Below are positions 5,290 through 6,716 of a DNA stretch of 6,716 nucleotides, one piece after another. Positions within the stretch are counted from its first letter, which is position 1, and each line of letters starts with the position of its first letter. The DNA is from an uncultured Eubacteriales bacterium (GTDB taxonomy: Bacteria > Bacillota > Clostridia > Oscillospirales > UBA644): the NCBI GenBank assembly GCA_934481505.1, contig CAKSPP010000076.1, positions 1 through 6,716 of the forward strand, read 5' to 3'. The translations under genes were made by a program, and so were the position numbers. Under the pieces are notes generated by a model, which searched no databases, was not told the origin of the DNA, and saw only the letters and a list, made by a program, of their open reading frames with translations.

Positions 5290-6716
5290 TCAAAGATTTT
5301 TTTCAATCTCGTCCACGTTTATCGTCAGAACTCTCGAAACGCCCTTTTCACGCATCGTAACGCCGTAAAGCCTGTCTGCGATTTCCATTGTGCCGCGGCG
5401 GTGGGTTATGGCGATAAGCTGGGTGCGGTTCGAAAGGGTCGTTAAATATTCCGCGAAACGCGAAACGTTTACATCGTCGAGTGCTGCCTCGATTTCATCT
5501 AAAAGACAGAACGGGGCGGGGTGAATTTTGAGTATTGCAAAATAAAGTGCTATTGCGGTAAGCGACTGTTCTCCGCCGGAAAGAGCGGTCATATTCTTTA
5601 TGACTTTTCCGGGAGGAGCGGCGTAGATATCAATACCCGAATCGAGCATGTTTTCTCCGTCGACAAGCGTGAGTTTTGCTTCTCCGCCGTTGAATAACTG
5701 CTTGAAAACTCTTTCGAATTCGGTGTTTATTATCTCAAACTGCGTTTCGAAAAGTTTTTCCATATCACGCATCAAGCCCTCGATTATCTTTTCGAGCTTG
5801 GCTTTCGCGTCGGTAAGGTCGGTTACCTGTGCGTTCATTGCGTCAAAACGCTCTTTTACCGAAGAATATTCCTCTATCGATTCGACATTTACCGAGCCGA
5901 GTGCCCTTATCTTGTTCTTTAAGTCGAAAGCTTCCGCCTCTGCCTCTTTCGGATTTTCGGGCTTTTCAAAATTCTCTCTTGCCTCGGTCGGGGTTATCTC
6001 ATATTCGTCCCAGAGGTGGTTCTGCATATTTCCGAGCTTTTCCGCAACAGTGACTTTTTCCGATTCGGTCTTTTCTATTTCGCGGACAAGTCCCTCACGC
6101 AAAGCGTAGATTTCTCTGTCCGAATCTCGCAGCCTTGCGATTTCCGCTTCCTTTTCGGTTCTCTGCGAAACTGCCTGCTGCATAAAAGCCGATTTTTCGG
6201 TCTTTTCCTTTTCGGTTTCGGCAATCGCGGTTTCCGCCTCCGAAATTCTTCTTCCGAATTCTTCGGCTTTCATTTCTTCGGCTTTCAGTTCTTCTTCGAA
6301 AGCCTTTTTCTTTTCGACGCCCGAAAGGCGTTCGGTTGAAAATCTTTCGATTCCCGTTTTTATCGTTTCCGCATCGTTGCGTGCGGTTACGATTTCGATA
6401 TTTTTCGCGTTGAGTTTTTCCCTTACGGCATCCTGCTTTGTTTTAAGCAGCTCGCTTGCTTTTTCCGCTTCGGAAATATCGTCGCGGATTTTGGAAAGCT
6501 CGGTTTCGAATTTCTTGCTTTCTTCGGAAATTCTGTCGCTCTTTTCCTTTTGCGAAAGAATTCTCTTTTCCGCTTCTTTTTCTTCGGTTTCGAGGGCGGA
6601 AAGCTGGGTTTTTACTCCGTCGTAAAACTCTTTTGCGTGGGAAATTTCAAGCTCTGCCTGAAGTCTTTCCTTTTCTTTGACTGCGATTTCGTCTTTAATG
6701 CCGTCCGCCATTATCG
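5290..6716 (-). CDS. smc: Chromosome segregation/condensation protein SMC, C-terminal part (5' end cut off by window edge)
   Basis: SMC dimers with ScpA and ScpB form the bacterial condensin that organises and resolves chromosomes. Only the last 475 or so codons are present; the frame is open to base 6716, and the first Met inside the window (6711) is internal, not a start. Numbered from that Met, residues 1 to about 270 are a Glu/Lys/Ala-rich coiled coil, the C-terminal arm. It is followed by KIRALGSVNVESIEEY near 267-282 and the C-terminal half of the ATPase head. The head has FNGGEAKLTL at 340-349, the ABC signature LSGGEQS at 377-383, Walker B FCLLDEIEA at 401-409 with Asp405-Glu406, the D-loop region ALDDVNV and the switch ITHRRGTME at 435-443. 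Walker A, the N-terminal arm and the hinge lie outside. GEQ in place of the GER of Bacillus is the form I associate with Clostridia. Length before truncation would be about 1,190 residues if typical. Confidence 0.98.
   Translation of the reverse strand, partial: IMADGIKDEIAVKEKERLQAELEISHAKEFYDGVKTQLSALETEEKEAEKRILSQKEKSDRISEESKKFETELSKIRDDISEAEKASELLKTKQDAVREKLNAKNIEIVTARNDAETIKTGIERFSTERLSGVEKKKAFEEELKAEEMKAEEFGRRISEAETAIAETEKEKTEKSAFMQQAVSQRTEKEAEIARLRDSDREIYALREGLVREIEKTESEKVTVAEKLGNMQNHLWDEYEITPTEARENFEKPENPKEAEAEAFDLKNKIRALGSVNVESIEEYSSVKERFDAMNAQVTDLTDAKAKLEKIIEGLMRDMEKLFETQFEIINTEFERVFKQLFNGGEAKLTLVDGENMLDSGIDIYAAPPGKVIKNMTALSGGEQSLTAIALYFAILKIHPAPFCLLDEIEAALDDVNVSRFAEYLTTLSNRTQLIAITHRRGTMEIADRLYGVTMREKGVSRVLTINVDEIEKNL

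Larger units (their letters stand above)
1..6716 (-). other. Interior of one co-directional operon (smc to leuS)
   Basis: All seven genes point the same way. Junctions from upstream to downstream are: 13-base gap, 1-base gap, 14-base overlap, 4-base overlap, 4-base overlap and 1-base overlap. There is no room for a promoter or an intrinsic terminator between any pair. Promoters internal to coding sequence cannot be excluded by reading alone. The order combines two blocks that are separate in Bacillus: smc-ftsY and yqeI-nadD-yqeK-yqeL. Confidence 0.8.

Noticed and set aside
6709..6711. ATG at 6711 as the start of a separate short SMC-like gene
   Set aside because: The frame continues open to the window edge, no good ribosome binding site can be seen in the five remaining bases, and the sequence begins mid coiled coil. 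A 5'-truncated full smc is the simpler reading.
6100..6716. Recurring TTTTCGG/TTCTTCG-like words as a repeat array
   Set aside because: The words have no regular period and are the reverse complement of Glu, Lys and Ser codons in the SMC coiled coil.

Overview
The window is wall-to-wall coding sequence on the minus strand. It holds seven housekeeping genes, and the two outer ones run off the window edges. In transcription order (high to low coordinate) they are: smc (5' end missing), ftsY, rdgB, yhbY (yqeI), a fused nadD-yqeK gene, rsfS (ybeB/yqeL) and leuS (3' end missing). Every junction is either an overlap or a gap of at most 13 bases. I see no promoter, terminator, RNA gene, CRISPR array, mobile element or substantial repeat, so this looks like the interior of one long operon whose promoter and terminator lie outside.

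The organism is most likely a low-to-moderate GC member of Firmicutes/Bacillota, class Clostridia, possibly an Oscillospirales-like gut lineage. The grounds are gene content and order (the Bacillus-type yqeI-nadD-yqeK-yqeL block and the smc-ftsY pair), the GEQ form of the SMC signature, a short Gram-positive-type FtsY, a LeuRS without the proteobacterial leucine-specific insertion, and strong GGAG-type ribosome binding sites. Base composition was judged by eye, and the placement below class is inference.

Layout: 1-1980 leuS (residues 1-660 of roughly 800); 1980-2339 rsfS; 2336-3502 nadD-yqeK; 3499-3792 yhbY, with a TTG start; 3779-4366 rdgB; 4368-5276 ftsY; 5290-6716 the C-terminal part of smc (coiled coil and ATPase head).

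The genes cover chromosome organisation (SMC), membrane targeting of nascent proteins (FtsY), nucleotide-pool cleaning (RdgB), large-subunit ribosome assembly or silencing (YhbY, RsfS), NAD synthesis with dinucleoside-tetraphosphate removal (NadD-YqeK) and tRNA charging (LeuRS). The overlapping ends suggest translational coupling. I did not find an undescribed system here. The points most worth a second look are the single-chain NadD-YqeK fusion, its start without a visible ribosome binding site, the TTG-initiated yhbY buried in the end of rdgB, and the clade-specific active-site wording of LeuRS.
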